64,000 bases of DNA from Pholiota molesta (taxonomy: Eukaryota > Basidiomycota > Agaricomycetes > Agaricales > Strophariaceae), in assembly GCA_014925825.1 (NCBI GenBank), contig JACGCK010000069.1:62001-126000 (forward strand), written 5' to 3'. The stretch's first letter is position 1. Every line of letters begins with the position of its first letter. Positions 11,110 through 22,254 of the stretch are shown one piece after another. The notes under the pieces are model-generated. The model was not told where the DNA came from, ran no database searches, and worked only from the letters and a program-made list of their open reading frames with translations. A program made the translations under genes and the position numbers.

Positions 11110-11134
11110 GTTCTGAGGAGACTGGTTGGGATAC

Positions 11135-11192
11135 CTTTAGGACGAGGAATGGTTATCAGCATTTGTTGCGCGATGCTTAGAAGATGACTTAC
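11135..11192 (-). other. 5'UTR intron of the 155-aa gene
   Basis: On the minus strand GTAAGT at 11192-11187 and AAAG at 11138-11135 bound 58 nt, with a GCTGATAAC branch-like sequence inside. The start codon lies 26 nt downstream of the acceptor, so the intron is in the leader. Confidence 0.65.
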
Positions 11193-11245
11193 GGGGGAAA
11201 CACTTCGAGTCAAATTGTGAAAAGCGTAAGATGAGAGAGATGTGG

Positions 11246-11253
11246 TTTATATA
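11246..11253 (-). promoter_or_regulatory. TATA-like box (TATATAAA) upstream of the 155-aa gene
   Basis: The octamer lies about 54-61 nt upstream of the 5'UTR intron donor. This would place transcription start near 11220 and give a short first exon before the intron. Confidence 0.5.
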
Positions 11254-11599
11254 CCGGACGCGGTGTCTGTATATTATCATGTACGTACATACAGCGTACA
11301 TAATATTGACTTGACTAGAAGCGAGATCGAAGAAATCATCACATGGTAATACCACTTTCAACTTGTCTTTTCGTACTGAAAGCTTGTCTTGCAACGTGGC
11401 TTGCACAAAAGACTGGCTGCAATAGTTAACTGAATCAAGTAGGCAGGGGAGAGCCAAGTAGCGTCGGGTACTTACTTATTGCACAGGACTTGCATAAGAA
11501 GAACAAGAGAGAAAGGAGAAGGCATCGAACTTGCTTACGGGTGACAATGACGGGTAATCGGAATTGTCCGGTGGTTACATAAGAGTCGCACTCACCCTC

Positions 11600-13140
11600 G
11601 ATTCAGCCTCGGTTCCTCTTCTGGGCCTGCTCTAAACCATTATCTTCCTCTTCCCTTGTCGATTGTCCCTTATTCCATTCGCAGCCTATCTCGCGTCGCC
11701 ACCACCCCGCCGAAACGGGACGATCCAACCGCGTCAGCGCAAGTGCAACGTCATCTACGCGCGCCTCTCCTCCTCGGTCAAGCACTGCAACGCCTTTCAC
11801 GCGCACACTATGTTTTAGAATGTCTCCTGCGCCTTGTCCACCGCCATTGGCGCGTACATAGGCTAGCCTACGCCAACACCCAACCGCACGTCGACATGCT
11901 GTCCTATAAGGACTTACGCGCGCCTCTCCGCCTCTCCATCGCGCCATTGCGGATCCTACAGTCTCCACCGCGCGCTATCCACCGCCATCCGCGCGCCTGC
12001 CCCATCGCACAAAGAGGACTACGCCAACACCCCGCCGCCCATTGACAACCTGTTCAACTACGCCTGGTTCGCCCTGGCGACGGTCGGGTCCTGAGGTCCG
12101 TGGGGCCATCTCCCGCCTGATGACGGGCAGGGGATCGCGGTGGCCTGGCCAGGGTGTATTTGTGGATGCACGGGGAGAATGAGGTGGCGCGGAGGCGTTC
12201 AGTAGTCGGTGTGAGGGCGCGGATGGGATGTAGTGCGTTGTGGATCCTGCGGCGGCGGTCGTTGCGCGCAGGGCGGCGGTATCCCTCTCGTGCTGGAATG
12301 CTGCCCGATGACCACAGGTCCCGCCTTTCCCGTGCATGCGTCCCCCAACCCCTCTCTCCCATATCGAGTACACCGCATTCCACCACGGCCATTATCTGTG
12401 GCCGCCCGGCCGCAACACGACAACCCACCGCGCCAGCGCCAGCGCCCCGCCATATCCGCACGCCGCCTCCTCCACTCCATCAAGCACTGCAGCCCATCCA
12501 TCCGTCCCTTTCGGATCCTGCAATTCTTCACCGCGCGCCGTCCACCGCCATCCGCGCGCCGACCCCATCACACAACGCAGACGATCAACGCCCCGCCCCC
12601 CATCGACATCGCATTCAGCCGCACGCAGCCCGCCCTGGCGACGATCGCGCTCAGAGGTCCGTGCGGCCATCTCGCGCCTGATATCATCGCCAAGGCGGGG
12701 GAGGACCTGGATGTAGGCCGAGACCCGCGGTGGGCCTGGGTGCGTTGAAGGGTGGCGCGAGCTGGATGGGGCAGCGCGGATGACGGCTGGCGGTGGGTGG
12801 TGGGTGGGTGGGTGACGAGGAGGAGGCGGATGGTAGAGAGGATGGGATGGGGGCGCTGTGGTTCTTGCGGCGGTGGTGTTTTGCGCGTCAGGCGAGCGCA
12901 GTGGTGGCGCAGAGTGGTTTAGGATGTAAGTGCAGGCGCTGTTTGGTGTTATCGATGCCGTATTGATGCTTTTTCATCGTTCAGAGCCGAGCTGCATCGT
13001 GTACTGCCTGACGATCTGGGAGGCTGGCTGTCTGATGAAGACCGCGGATGGGATGGAGCGCGATGCGGATCCTGGGATGGAGGCATTTGCGAACAACGTG
13101 GCGAGACGTCATCCAGAGCACATTAATCATTTTCCGTGAT
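11600..13140 (+). repeat. GC-rich degenerate repeat block, no intact gene
   Basis: At least two, possibly three, diverged direct copies of one segment lie at about 11690-11900, 11900-12130 and 12400-12760. Shared pieces include TCAAGCACTGCA, GCGGATCCT/TCGGATCCT, CCACCGCCATCCGCGCGCC and CGCCCTGGCGACG. Long open frames here are Arg/Pro/Ala-rich, overlap on both strands and break between copies. The ancestral unit may have been coding, since PALATIALRGPCGHLAPD and a similar ALATVGS-type stretch recur, but I cannot name it. Confidence 0.5.
12795..12812 (+). other. Predicted G-quadruplex motif
   Basis: Four GGG runs are separated by loops of 4, 1 and 1 bases. It sits in the GC-rich degenerate block and no gene is anchored to it. 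Confidence 0.45.
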
Positions 13141-13286
13141 GATACGGTCTTTCTCTTTCTGACTTAGGGTCTGACGGTGTATATGTAGTATCTGTATGTC
13201 TTTCGTTGTTCGTTCATATTATTCAACAAATAAAAAAGTTACATGGAATACTGGTAGATTGACAGCAGATACACGCAAATGAATTA

Positions 13287-14765
13287 TTAAACGTCCCAGA
13301 TACTCGAGAACTCCCATATGGGCGCCTCCGGCTCCTCAAACGACTGATCTTCCACTTTGGTGATGAACTTGAAGACAGTATTCGATGGCCCTCCACCGCA
13401 TTTCTGAATGCGCGCCCGCGTGAGGCTCTCGATCTCGTTGAACCGTAACGGCGTCGCGGACTCCATGTCGATCAAGGTGATCGTGCGCACGGGACATCTG
13501 GGGTCGTTGATCGCCCACAGGCTGTTCACGCCGAAGAAGGCGTGGCGCACGAAGCTGTCTAAGAGCGCCCCGGTCTCAGCGTGGCTGCAGCGCATGGTTT
13601 TGGGCAACGCGAGCTGGACGTCCGTCAGATGCGGTGTACGGGCCCAGATGGGTGTGACGCCGCCCAGCGCAGCGGCGGGCATCTGCGGTGCACCCTTGGC
13701 GAGCGCGTCGTAGCCCTTGATGGTGAGCGTTGTGAGGGCAGGCGCGGACTGAAGGACGGTGTGAATTTCGGGAATGTGCTCGTGGTCCATTTTCAAACAT
13801 GAAAATGCCAGGGTGTGCAAGGCGGGTAGACGAAGGCCAGTAAGGAGCAAGGCCGGCCGGAAATGGAGCTTGTCCCCCCACGGCATTCCGACAAACAATG
13901 TAGCGAGGTAGGGAAGGACGTATTCGGTGGGTGCGAGATATTCATCAATGTCGACGATTTCATTGAAATATATGAACGCCCACTGTAAATCGGGAATCGC
14001 GCGAATAAGGGGAAACCAGAAAGAGAGATGAATGCCAACATTGTTCAATGAAAGATGGGTTAATGATGACCAGAGGGTTGGAATAACGTTGAATGCATAA
14101 GGCATGTCGTTTTTATCGATGGTTAGGCGGCGGAGTGCTGAGGGAGGCTGATTTGGGAGGCGGCCGATAAGAGTTTGGGCGCGATAGAAAGAATCCATGA
14201 TCCAACTACCAGTGTCATAGGCCCACTGATTGGTAGTCGCCATGGTATGTAGATTTGGACATATAAATTGATAACCGTCTTTGAGTTTTTCTTCCACTAG
14301 TTCCCAGATCATCTCTGGGAGTTGGAGGTACTGTGCCGATGACATATACTTTAGAAGAAAAGTCAACCCATCCCCTGCTAGCAGACGGCTCCGATCGATA
14401 ACTTCATATTCATAAATTACCTCCAGATCGAAGTATAGAAACGGGGCGATTGAGCCCTGATTCTTCTTCCACCACATAATGTGTTCGATTTCATTCTGAA
14501 GGAACGCCCATCTTCCCAGTTCTTCAGGTATTCGCTGTACTGTGAAGCAATACGACAGGTGAGACCACAGGGTAGGACAAGCGAGTGTGATCCTTCTCCA
14601 GGATGAGCAAATATGGCACAGAAGCATTGGCGCGACCCTCATGTTCGACTTTTGAATCGCAAGAGGACGTCGCGGAAGACAATGTTTGAAAATTTCCAGG
14701 AGAACGTCACGTGGAACCTTTGCTACTGGGCTCGTTGTCGGATGCTTGGATTTTGATGGAAGCAT
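13287..14765 (-). CDS. F-box family protein (copy d), 492 aa, intact
   Basis: A single uninterrupted frame runs from ATG 14765. The order is the F-box-like segment at residues about 15-45 (VPRDVLLEIFKHCLP), LLCHICSSWRR, LWSHLSYCF, then WWKKNQGSIAPFLYF near residue 115. A leucine-rich middle and C-terminal region follows (FWFPLIRAIPDLQWAF, PALTTLTI, WARTPHLTDVQLALP), which looks like irregular leucine-rich repeats. The last part has RCPVRTITLIDM. By analogy the F-box binds SKP1 and the repeats select a substrate; this is inference. The gene is intronless like its paralogs and divergent from the gene at 14952, with 186 bp between the starts. Confidence 0.92.
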   Translation of the reverse strand: MLPSKSKHPTTSPVAKVPRDVLLEIFKHCLPRRPLAIQKSNMRVAPMLLCHICSSWRRITLACPTLWSHLSYCFTVQRIPEELGRWAFLQNEIEHIMWWKKNQGSIAPFLYFDLEVIYEYEVIDRSRLLAGDGLTFLLKYMSSAQYLQLPEMIWELVEEKLKDGYQFICPNLHTMATTNQWAYDTGSWIMDSFYRAQTLIGRLPNQPPSALRRLTIDKNDMPYAFNVIPTLWSSLTHLSLNNVGIHLSFWFPLIRAIPDLQWAFIYFNEIVDIDEYLAPTEYVLPYLATLFVGMPWGDKLHFRPALLLTGLRLPALHTLAFSCLKMDHEHIPEIHTVLQSAPALTTLTIKGYDALAKGAPQMPAAALGGVTPIWARTPHLTDVQLALPKTMRCSHAETGALLDSFVRHAFFGVNSLWAINDPRCPVRTITLIDMESATPLRFNEIESLTRARIQKCGGGPSNTVFKFITKVEDQSFEEPEAPIWEFSSIWDV

Positions 14766-14951
14766 CTTAAATGCTTGGTAGTAGATATACCAATAGGCGA
14801 AAAAGGTTGGAAGGATGTGCCGCGAGCAAGTCGCGAGTATCGAGCAATATGATAATCTATCGCGGAGGAAACTTGTTACTTGGTCGAATATCCATCACAT
14901 GACAGCCACGGAGCTCGGTCCGGGCCCATACAGAATTTCACGTCAACGTTC

Positions 14952-15574
14952 ATGCCATTTTTCATCGACTCCCCCAACCCAGAAGACGACTACGCAGCTC
15001 GTCTGGGCCGTCGCCTCCAACTCGAAGTCGAACTTTCGACGCTCACTTTCGACGACGTGCGCGTTTTCGAGCAGCTTCATTTGGATCGCGTGGCAGCTTC
15101 TTTGGTCGAAGGATGCGTGGAGGCATTGAATAAGGATCAGTATGAGTGCGAGGCGAGAAGGGAGGTCGAGAGCACGATTGGATCGGTTATCAGGGAGGAG
15201 ATAGAGTATGAAGAAACAAGACAGGATGAACAGGAGAGATGGGATCTGTTTTCAGGGTGGGAGTACAGGGAGGTGAGGCACTTTAGTGCAGAGAAGGAGA
15301 TGTACAAGCCCACAGTACGTGTTTCTCATTCCTTGAAGAATCGTTGATTATAACTCTCCTACAGACATTTATACTTGAATATATCATACATTCTCGGAAT
15401 CCTCTGCTCTGCCTAAGGCTCGTTCATTCCCAAAGACTCCCTAATCATAGGAGAAGATCAGCACACGCAAGGTTTGCCCACAGGTACCCCCGACTTCGTT
15501 CTCTTAGAACACCCCTCGTCGACATCATCACACCCACATCCATCCCCCCTCTGCACACCCATGGAAAAGTCTGA
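14952..15574 (+). CDS. Two-exon acidic/helical protein of unknown function, about 190 aa
   Basis: Exon 1 (14952-15314) encodes a Glu/Arg-rich, probably helical segment (VRVFEQLHLDRVAASLVEG, then REVESTIGSVIREEIEYEE). A 50-nt intron (15315-15364, GTACGT to CTACAG) follows. Exon 2 stays in frame to 15574 and is basic and Arg/Leu-rich, with less convincing composition. The start is the first ATG in frame, reading MPFFIDSPNPEDDYAARL; an upstream TTG-led extension is unsupported. I do not recognise the family. Exon 1 is likely real, and the 3' structure is uncertain. Confidence 0.5.
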
Positions 15575-16545
15575 CGCTCTGGCTCCACACGGCAGGTTTC
15601 TGCTTTATTCGCCCCTCCCCTCCCACGCAAGACCCCAATGCCAACCCTAAACGTGTCACGTCCCTCGTGCGCCAAGCGGCGGTACCGTCGGTACGCGCGG
15701 ATGCATCTCTCCGCCCGCCCGTCCCTGCTGTTCTCCGTCGCACTCCTCGTATTTGGATCCGAATTCTGCGTCGCCGTCTTCGACCGTGCGGGGGCGCAGT
15801 TCTCTCCCATGCGCGATGTGTGGGCCGACACCCGGCTGTTCGTCCGTGTCGTGAAGTCTCTGACGTGTCTCCTATCGGATCTGGAGCTCGGGCATGATCC
15901 TATGGTCGCCCTCGTTCATGGACCTCTGTGCCAGCAGCAGCACAGAACAGTGCCAGAGCGCCCGCAAGATTTTTCCCGACGTACGTGATATCGATGCACG
16001 GCCGCGCTTGGCACACCGTCGGCCCACCGATCTGGACCTCTGTATCGCTCTTCGGGCGCTGCACGTCCGTCTGGTGCGTACGCGAGAACGGGGTGGGCCC
16101 CGTATTCGTGTTCAAGTACACATGGAGGCGCTCGTCACGGGTGTCGGAAGCCGTTGTGTATGGCGCAGTCACGGGCGGGCATCCCGCCCTCGCGAAGTTC
16201 TGTCTAGGCGAAGATGTGGGACTCGATGGTCAATCAGTGACGCAGGGGCTGGTGGGGTCGGGCGCGGAGGGTGTAGGGAGGGAATGGGGGGCAGAGGGGT
16301 TGAGTTAGACGAGATATGGGATATATAAGGGGATGAGACTACAGGATATCGTCAGGGTGCGTCCAAATTGCTTTCAAGTGCGCGTTGAACTGACACCCGA
16401 CGACTCAGAGGCCTACATAGTGTGTTTCTGTGAGATTGCTGAAGACCTTTGATATCTCGACCGCTCTTCATTCCAAGTCTCTGCAGAACAAATCTTGGTA
16501 TTAGGCAGATAACAACATAGAGATCTTGGTAATAGTTTTCAAATT
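15575..16545 (+). other. Degenerate GC-rich interval with an F-box 3' remnant
   Basis: No supported gene is present. A hydrophobic stretch (PSLLFSVALLVFGSEF) occurs in one frame near 15720-15770 but has no continuation. The end of the interval (about 16238-16310) is the 3' end of an F-box gene, annotated separately. Confidence 0.45.
16238..16310 (+). pseudogene. 3' remnant of an F-box gene related to the one at 23776
   Basis: The sequence reads GLVGSGAEGVGREWGAEG and matches the last residues of the intact copy g (GLVGPAAEGVGREWGARG), including the nucleotides around the stop. Nothing upstream resembles the rest of the gene, so this is an orphan end. Confidence 0.7.
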
Positions 16546-18006
16546 CTAATTTTCCGAACGCCATTCCTTCCACGAGTCCGCGTAATCAGTGAATGGTTGT
16601 GATATGACGCGCAAAGCGATATTCGACGCATTCCCGACACATTTTCGAATACTCGGTGGTTTCCGGGACGTATCAGTCTCGGGTTGGTGACTGAATCTTC
16701 TGTGGTCGATGATTGTGATTGTTTTGATAGGGCACACGGGATTATCGAGGTCCAGCCAGCGGTTATGGGAAAAGAAGGCACTGCACGCGAAGAGAGCCAA
16801 CTCTTTCTCTGTGTGTGCCTCGCTTTCACCGAGATCGCGAGCGATATACAGTTCGAGTTGTAGATGAACTAAGTGAGGCACACACCTCCAGATGGGATCA
16901 CCGCTTTGGTCGGCGTAATCCATTTCGGCGGGACAGAGATAGCTGTATTTCCGCAGGGTTAGATTTCGGAGGGCAGGCGCAGACTGGAGGATGACATGGA
17001 TATCAGTGATGCCGCTGTGGTCCCACCATTCCCCGATGTCAGAAGCCAGAAAAAGATTACGGAGGGCAGGTAAATGAAGGCCCACGAAAAGTGGACTGAG
17101 TAGAGAGTTATTGGTGGTGTTGTCGCCGGACCGAATGAACAAGGTGGACAGTTGCGAGAGGGTACGTTCGATAGGGTTTGTGGATTTGTCTACGTAAAAT
17201 CGGCTCTGTTTGGTGAAATCAATGTACATCCATTGTAGACATGGAGCGGTCGATGTTAAGTGAACCCAGAAGTCATGAGAAATAAATTCAACGGTAATGG
17301 ACAGGTGGGTCAATGCCGACCATTGGACGGGGATAGTGCTATCTCCGATGGTCGTGTATTTGCCAACGATAGCTAGACGTCGCAGTGCTGAGAAAGTATG
17401 GCGGAAATAATGGTCTGCGCGGTAGTCCAGTAGATATTCATATGTCACGAGAGTGTGGAGGTTTGGGAAAGTGAAATGGTCTTCGTACACGGCTGGAACC
17501 CGCTCCCAAAATTGCGGATTGATCTCCAGGTGCTGCGCCGTAGTCATATAGTCACTAAGGAAAGCAAAAGTCCTCTTGTCTCGAGCTAAAGATCCTGACT
17601 TGACATCATCTCTCTTGATAGCAAGGCGGAGAAAGGGCGCATTTGAGCCCTGATGCTTTTTCCACCATCGAATGAACTCGATTTCGTTCTGGAGAAATGC
17701 CTCGCCTTTCAAGACGACCCGTAATGTGAAGCAAAATGACAGGTGCGACCACAGGATAGGACTGGCGTGTGCGATCGTTCTCCAATGAGAGCAGATGTGG
17801 CATAAGAGGATGGGCGCGATCGTCGTGTTGGGCTGGCGAATATTAAAGCGATCTTGGGGAAGACAGTGGCCGAAGATCTCGAGCAGAACATCATAAGGAA
17901 CCGTGCCTATTGGGCTGTTGGTCGAACATTTGGATTGTGACGATAGCATCGTCGTGGAAGCAAAGGCAGAGCGAGACATTGAAATTTTGAAATCGGAACA
18001 GGGCAT
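16546..18006 (-). CDS. F-box family protein (copy e), 486 aa, intact
   Basis: An open single exon runs from ATG 18006 (MPCSDFKISMSRSAFASTTM...). A TTG codon two positions earlier is not a plausible start. It contains VPYDVLLEIFGHCLP, LLCHICSHWRT, LWSHLSFCF, WWKKHQGSNAPFLRL and the leucine-rich C-terminal half (LTHLSITVEFIS, LPALRNLFLAS, PALRNLTLRKY) ending SWKEWRSEN. It is nearly identical to copy b over long stretches, including shared peptides around MTTAQHLEI and YLLDYRADHYFRHTFSALRRLAIV, so duplication was recent. R copy 2 lies directly upstream on the same strand. Confidence 0.93.
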   Translation of the reverse strand: MPCSDFKISMSRSAFASTTMLSSQSKCSTNSPIGTVPYDVLLEIFGHCLPQDRFNIRQPNTTIAPILLCHICSHWRTIAHASPILWSHLSFCFTLRVVLKGEAFLQNEIEFIRWWKKHQGSNAPFLRLAIKRDDVKSGSLARDKRTFAFLSDYMTTAQHLEINPQFWERVPAVYEDHFTFPNLHTLVTYEYLLDYRADHYFRHTFSALRRLAIVGKYTTIGDSTIPVQWSALTHLSITVEFISHDFWVHLTSTAPCLQWMYIDFTKQSRFYVDKSTNPIERTLSQLSTLFIRSGDNTTNNSLLSPLFVGLHLPALRNLFLASDIGEWWDHSGITDIHVILQSAPALRNLTLRKYSYLCPAEMDYADQSGDPIWRCVPHLVHLQLELYIARDLGESEAHTEKELALFACSAFFSHNRWLDLDNPVCPIKTITIIDHRRFSHQPETDTSRKPPSIRKCVGNASNIALRVISQPFTDYADSWKEWRSEN

Positions 18007-18599
18007 CGACAATTTTGAATTGAAGGGATTCAGAAACGGTCAGGTGATTTGGCCTGATGTGCCGAATGCCGATGGCAAATGCCTCATCGCCTGCGCGTCG
18101 CGCAAGAATATGCTAACAAAGACAGATAAAACCATTCAAATTATTACATTCAACATACACAGAGCAAATAACATTCAAGTCTATATAACATGACGACATT
18201 TGGTTCAAAGGCCGTGACTACCAAGAATTTTTTTTACGATGTCCAACAAAGCCGAATTGATAACCTGCAACGTCTTCGCGTACGCTCGGAAGTATATTGC
18301 AGATGCTACTTGAAACGCGGCATGAGCAAGGCTCCTCCTCATATTCAGAGGAAAATCGCGATGCACACATTTGCCATAAGCAAGCGATTGGGCGTCGCCA
18401 GTGTCAGATAGAAGAGCCGGGCAAGAGCTCTTTGAATCCACTAGAGAAGTATGAATTGCGAATGTACGAACAGCAGAGGCGGGCTGCTACGGCACGTCGC
18501 AAAACGCAGGCACGCCCAACACCGCTCGTGGTCGAACGAGACGACAGCCTGAACCAGAAAGAAAGTGAGTCAAATATCCATGGAATGCAGCGGGGTAAG

Positions 18600-19780
18600 C
18601 TACAAACCTTCTAGAACGTCAGAACGACCGTATGCGCATCGTCTTTCCACCATCCACAGTGCGCATTGTGTCGAAGATCGCCGACATCACTAGCAGAAGT
18701 TAGGCCCCCATCAAGATCCGCGTTTCCTGCCGATTGAACGTCCTGTCGCACCAAGTACATCAGCGCGCAACTCAGAACACGCCCACAAGACGTAACGCAC
18801 CTGAGCCATGTCAAATTGTTGGGATGTCGGCGAGGACGTCGCGGCAGCGCGCCAATGCGGCGCGCAGGCGCTTGAAGAACTAGCGTGAACCTAACCTCAG
18901 AGCGGGGCATACGGATCTTGCGCGGTAGTTGGTCGTCGAGGCTACAACAGAGCGCGTGAGCGATTGCGAGAGGAAACGGAGACGCAGGCCACTTACCACT
19001 GCGGCGTCGAGGAACGCGTGCATGGATGAGAAAGTGGTCCGGGGGACGAACGGACCGGCTGCCGCGAACGAAGCAGTCATAATTATAAGCAACGGTCAGA
19101 CACCATTAACAGCACCACCACGACGCGCGCGAGAGCGCGTGGATCCCTCTGTTCGCAGGAGATAGAAGAAGGCTTCGATAAGCTTCGCGCAAGATAATGA
19201 AGACATCGACGTACCCCTTGAAAGCCCGCCGCTCTCCGCCTGCGGATGCGACAGTCCCGATTCGACGCCTTGTACAGCTCCAGCACGAGCCCTCCGCCCG
19301 CGACGACGTTCAAGATCTTCTCCTATGATGCTGTCCAGCCGAAGAGATACGCTGTAGAGCTTCGTCGTTTGGATTCGATGGCGCGTGTCGGTCGCGGAGG
19401 AGGAACGGTGGCGCCATCGTGTGCGCGACGGCGAAGCCACGTGTCTGGGCTGCATGGATGGCCACCCTTTTCCGGTGCGTACAGCGAATCTTCACGGACG
19501 ATGAGTAGATGAGGCGAGGCGCAATATCGCGGTAATCGCACCTGGACCGAGGTGGAATACGGCTGTCGTCTACGTTCCCAGCACCGCGGCACCAGCCAGC
19601 TTATGCGGGGGTCACACATTGCCGGCGCACACGGCTGATCTTCCAGGATGAGAACAACTGAACTGAGGATAGATATCAATGTGACGCACCTAGCGGAGTG
19701 GTGAGATGGCCGCCGTCTACGTGTTCCCCATCATGCATCAGCGCTCAGCGCTCAGCGCTCATGTCAAATAAACCATCCAG
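18600..19780 (-). pseudogene. Degraded multi-exon locus 'R', copy 2 (unknown function)
   Basis: Blocks shared with the other R copies appear in the same order on the minus strand: the GTGCGTCACATTGATAT donor near 19693, a VVAGGGLVLELYKA-like stretch, GTACGTCGATGTCTT with FKGYVDVFIILREAYRSLL, an ALDAAV-type exon followed by a GTAAGT...TGTTGTAG intron, and CCCCGCTCTGAGGTTAGG. Frames change between blocks and stops interrupt them, so it is not intact. It precedes F-box copy e at the position where R copy 1 precedes F-box copy b. Confidence 0.5.
19740..19762. repeat. Three tandem AGCGCTC heptamers
   Basis: The palindromic core AGCGCT is repeated three times. No gene is tied to it. Confidence 0.6.
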
Positions 19781-20640
19781 ATTTTTGCGAGCCATCGGCG
19801 CAGCCCAAGGTTACTTTCCATTTAAGCCACGCATGATAGGAATGAACTGAGGGTGCCAGTCGATGGGAAGAGGATGGACGACCAAGGGATCCGTGGGTGC
19901 CAATTGTGATGTGTGACGACACATCACACCCGTTTCATCAATTCCTTGATCGAACCACCACCATCAAAAACACAAAACTCTGAAAAAATCCTCACAAACC
20001 CGCTCACAACCCCTCCTCCGCTACTGTTCTTTAACGTAAGGCAGAGCCGTGCGAGAGAGCGAGAGGCCAGAGGTTTTTGACTGCGTGGGAGGCGAAAACG
20101 ACGGGAAAAAAGGAGGGGTGGACGTAAGACCCATCGCCTGCCTCTTCCTACCACCATCCTCTGTGCCCTTGTGTCGCCCTTAGACCTAGGGACACTGTAC
20201 CTGTACCCTCACCTGAATAGTGAAGATGCATATCCTGCAAAATGGCGGGGAAAGGGCTGTGAGTCGCTCGCGCACACTCCACCTCCCGTCAGCCCTTATC
20301 GCACTCATCGCAGCTCATCGGGCGCGATCGGCTGCACCTGGGCCCTCGTAAATGCCTCTTCCGACCCTAGGGAGACGCCAGTGACTGAATCGAGCAGATC
20401 GTGCGAGACTTTTGGGGGTGACACGCAGGACGACGTTGGGATGACGAGCAGTCTGGCACGAACATTGCTGCCCATCTGTGCCTCACCACTACTATGCTTC
20501 GAGTCGTAGGGTCCCTTTTGCGTGAGTCAGTGCTATGTCAGACAATTCCGCCAAGTTGCCCAAGCTCGCCATGCTCAACAATTTACATACATATGTTGTA
20601 TATATTCAATTTAATTTAAAACCCACTGTGAAAATAAAGC
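19781..20640. other. Interval without a supported gene
   Basis: The left part (to about 19930) continues the duplication shared with 4890-5050. The rest shows only short frames with no family resemblance. Confidence 0.5.
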
Positions 20641-20649
20641 CAGCAAAGC

Positions 20650-21240
20650 ACGACAGATTGGCAGTCTAATCTTCAGGATGGAATTGGATTGCTTCCACCA
20701 GAAGAAGGTATAGCACTGTACACGACCCTGCTCGACCCGCACCTTACACATGGAGGTGAAATAAGCCCAGATGCTAACAACAGTAATCTCGCCCTAGTGC
20801 AAAAAATTCATTGCGGGTTTATACGTCGTCTACTAGGCTTACCAAAAAATTCCCAATTGTTGTGCTCTTTACCGAGACCAGACTTACACCACTAAAGTTC
20901 CGAAGGCTGCTGGCAACTTGAAGTATCTTGTGGAATTACCAGCAGAATGTCTAGCTCACAAAAGCACTCCGAGACTCCAATTGATAAGGTCTATTAGGGA
21001 AGCAATGAAAAAACAAATTCAACAAGAGCTAGAACACACTTCGAAACTGTATTTACTTCACAGTAGATTTGAACACTGTCCAAAAGGCAAAGGACCTAAA
21101 CAGATTACCTCTTCTTGAGACATTATCCAAAAATACTAAATGCAGATCACAGAAAGTCTCTAACGAGGTTAATTCTGTCTTGTCATCTAATAGCACTGGA
21201 GAGATTGAAATATACCGAGCTCATTATTATTATTAACAAC
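20650..21240 (+). mobile_element. Relic of a non-LTR (LINE) retrotransposon, 3' end of the reverse-transcriptase ORF
   Basis: Three consecutive frame fragments match the C-terminal region of Agaricomycete LINE polyproteins in order: LYTTLLDPHLTHGGEI with FIRRLLGLPKNSQL (20689-20895), then PLKFRRLL and LKYLVELPAECLAHK (about 20895-21118), then HYPKILNADHRKSLTRLIL with HLIALERLKYTE (to about 21230). At least two frameshifts separate them and there is no catalytic domain, so this is a dead 3' fragment. Attribution rests on recalled family resemblance, not a search. Confidence 0.7.
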
Positions 21241-22254
21241 AGGGAAATTAAATGATTACTCGGAAATTTTACTAATGAAATCCTCCACATCTTTGATGAC
21301 ACACTAATATTGGTCCCAGCTATGCCTCTGGATTGGTTGGTCAATCTGCCGAGAAGTAGTACAGGTGGTGCGGGAATGGTTTCTTAATTACCTTGGGTAT
21401 GGGGGTCATATGGACGTCTAGGCAAAGAGCTGGAGGGACATCTCTGTATGATCAATGTGCTCTGGGTCCGGAGGCGAAGATACGTAGCTGGCATGTATCG
21501 GGATAATCTTCGGGACACAGTGGCCTGGCAGGGGCCAATGCTGTGTATAATCTATCACTATCACTATCACTATCACACCGGCCCCCCGGCAATAAATACC
21601 TCAATCACTCAGACAATCTCCCCCCGCTCCCCTTCGCCTCCCTCCAAACGGTACCGGGCACGACGACGGCCAGGCAAACTGTACGCTCTTCGATCGTGCA
21701 GGGCGCGCAGCCGCAGCGCGCGTTCCCTTCGCGCTTCAGGCTGTGTGGGATCTGTACCGCACAGCGGCTTTGCCTGGTCTCGTAAATCGCACGCAAAACA
21801 TGAACCTGGTCTGGACCTCTCTTTCACATCGTTCTAGTAAACTATTCTGATGATGAGTGCCATTCAAGGACCCCTCCGCCGTGCTCATTGGTGCGAATGG
21901 CCGATTCACTGAGTTCGGCCAAGATATTTTGATATTTGTGTATCCATCACCTCGACAAAAGTTGGGTATTCTGGTGTAGTAATGTTTATGACTGGGCGTC
22001 TGGTTTCCCAAAATATATTCATGTGTGCATCGAACAAGGTGATTGGCGACCAGTGAACGATGTAAAATCTATTCTATTGAAGCGCCATGCTACAGCCATT
22101 TCGTGGATCCTCCGTATAAACCCACCCCCAACGATACCAGGTCACCATTTATTATAAATCGATTCAACACAAATATCTTAGATATGTTTTGTTAAACATT
22201 TCGAGGCGACGAGGCACATATCAACGTACAGATAACAGTAGTAGTTTCGAAATT
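21241..22254. other. Interval without a supported gene
   Basis: A short (CTATCA)n microsatellite lies near 21550-21575. Open frames at 21448-21837 are low-complexity Arg/Ser/Ala-rich and occur on both strands. Nothing else is recognisable. Confidence 0.5.

Noticed and set aside
20689..20895. A host gene of 68 codons
   Set aside because: Its peptide order and the following fragments fit a LINE reverse-transcriptase tail better.
21549..21575. CRISPR-like or telomeric repeat
   Set aside because: It is a short perfect (CTATCA)n microsatellite without spacers; the organism is a eukaryote.
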